From the NCBI GenBank assembly GCA_964625865.1, contig CAZVEV010000339.1, positions 1 to 5,934 of the forward strand: 5,934 nucleotides of DNA. Direction: 5' to 3'. The notes below the pieces were generated by a model that had not been told where the DNA came from, did no database searches, and worked only from the letters and a program-made list of their open reading frames with translations. Positions within the stretch are counted from its first letter, which is position 1. Each line of letters begins with the position of its first letter. Of this stretch, positions 5,527 to 5,934 are shown one piece after another. The position numbers and the translations under genes are program-made. Source of the DNA: CAZVEV01 sp964625865. GTDB taxonomy: Bacteria > Planctomycetota > Phycisphaerae > SM23-33.

Positions 5527-5934
5527 ATGGCCAAGAAGATCAAGCACCTGTTCACGAGTGAATCGGTTACCAAGGGACACCCCGACAAGGTTGCCGACCA
5601 GATATCCGACGCCATCCTCGACAGCCTGCTCCGCGCCGACCCGAAGGCGCGCGTTGCCTGCGAGACGCTGGTGACGACCGGGCTGGTCGTGATCTCCGGC
5701 GAGGTCACCGTCCACAACGCCAAGGCCGAAAAAGCCCTGATGGAAGCGGAGAAGACCGCCCGACAGACGATCAAGGACATCGGCTATACCCACCCGGAGA
5801 TCGGGTTCGACTCCACCAGTTGCGGCGTGCTGACGAGCCTTCACAGCCAGTCGGCCGACATCTCCCAGGGCGTGACCAAGGGCAAGGGCCTGCACAAGGA
5901 GCAGGGCGCCGGCGATCAGGGCATAATGTTCGGA
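5527..5934 (+). CDS. metK: S-adenosylmethionine synthetase, N-terminal part (cut by window end)
   Basis: Cytosolic enzyme that makes S-adenosylmethionine, the main methyl donor, from methionine and ATP. The visible 136 residues align from the start with the family: LFTSESVTKGHPDKVADQIS carries the ATP-site His18 and Asp20 (GHPDK at 17-21), RVACET includes Glu46, GE at 58-59 supplies the Glu of the methionine/metal site, and the last ten residues, GAGDQGIMFG (127-136), are the family signature 1. Known MetK proteins are about 380-400 residues long, so about two thirds lies beyond the window; no frameshift is visible. The spacing SESVTKGHPDK differs from the E. coli enzyme only by a few extra N-terminal residues (AKKIK). 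It has its own promoter and a clear ribosome binding site, so it starts a new transcription unit and may be followed by other methyl-cycle genes outside the window. Confidence 0.98.
   Translation, partial: MAKKIKHLFTSESVTKGHPDKVADQISDAILDSLLRADPKARVACETLVTTGLVVISGEVTVHNAKAEKALMEAEKTARQTIKDIGYTHPEIGFDSTSCGVLTSLHSQSADISQGVTKGKGLHKEQGAGDQGIMFG

Noticed and set aside
5462..5674. 70-residue frame overlapping the metK start
   Set aside because: Out of frame with metK, no ribosome binding site, low-complexity Arg/Pro/Thr-rich product.

Overview
This is a GC-rich bacterial window with three protein-coding genes on the + strand and one tRNA gene on the - strand. The best guess for the host is a member of the Planctomycetota or a related PVC lineage. 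That is an inference from three things: a C-terminal PEP-CTERM anchor of the PEP / short hydrophobic helix / RRRR type, a very large exported LamG-bearing flavo-oxidoreductase, and strongly GC-biased third codon positions. No 16S rRNA gene or marker gene settles it.

Layout. Bases 1-122 hold no gene I can defend. Bases 123-3608 encode a 1161-residue exported protein with the order signal peptide, LamG fold, second beta-sandwich, FAD-dependent oxidoreductase core, and discoidin-like C-terminus. Bases 3609-3745 are non-coding with weak dyad symmetry. A self-contained - strand unit follows: a promoter (3931-3959), tRNA-Glu with anticodon CUC (3781-3853), and a strong intrinsic terminator (3746-3777). 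Its promoter is divergent from a + strand promoter (4033-4061). That promoter drives, through a leader of about 180 nt, a 318-residue exported PEP-CTERM protein (4247-5203) that ends at a textbook terminator (5252-5277). The spacer before the next gene contains a striking 78-bp inverted repeat (5319-5396). It is followed by a housekeeping-type promoter (5415-5443), a short GC-rich leader, and the first 136 codons of metK (S-adenosylmethionine synthetase), cut by the window end.

How the parts relate. The genes look like separate transcription units, not one operon: the - strand tRNA splits the first two, and a terminator, inverted repeat and promoter split the last two. The two exported proteins fit a lifestyle of envelope-associated or extracellular polymer handling, but nothing shows that they work together. 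tRNA-Glu and metK are housekeeping. I did not find a defence system, CRISPR array or transposase. The items most worth a second look are the domain architecture and apparently non-Tat export signal of the large flavoprotein, the 78-bp inverted repeat before metK, and the long repeat-bearing leader of the PEP-CTERM gene.
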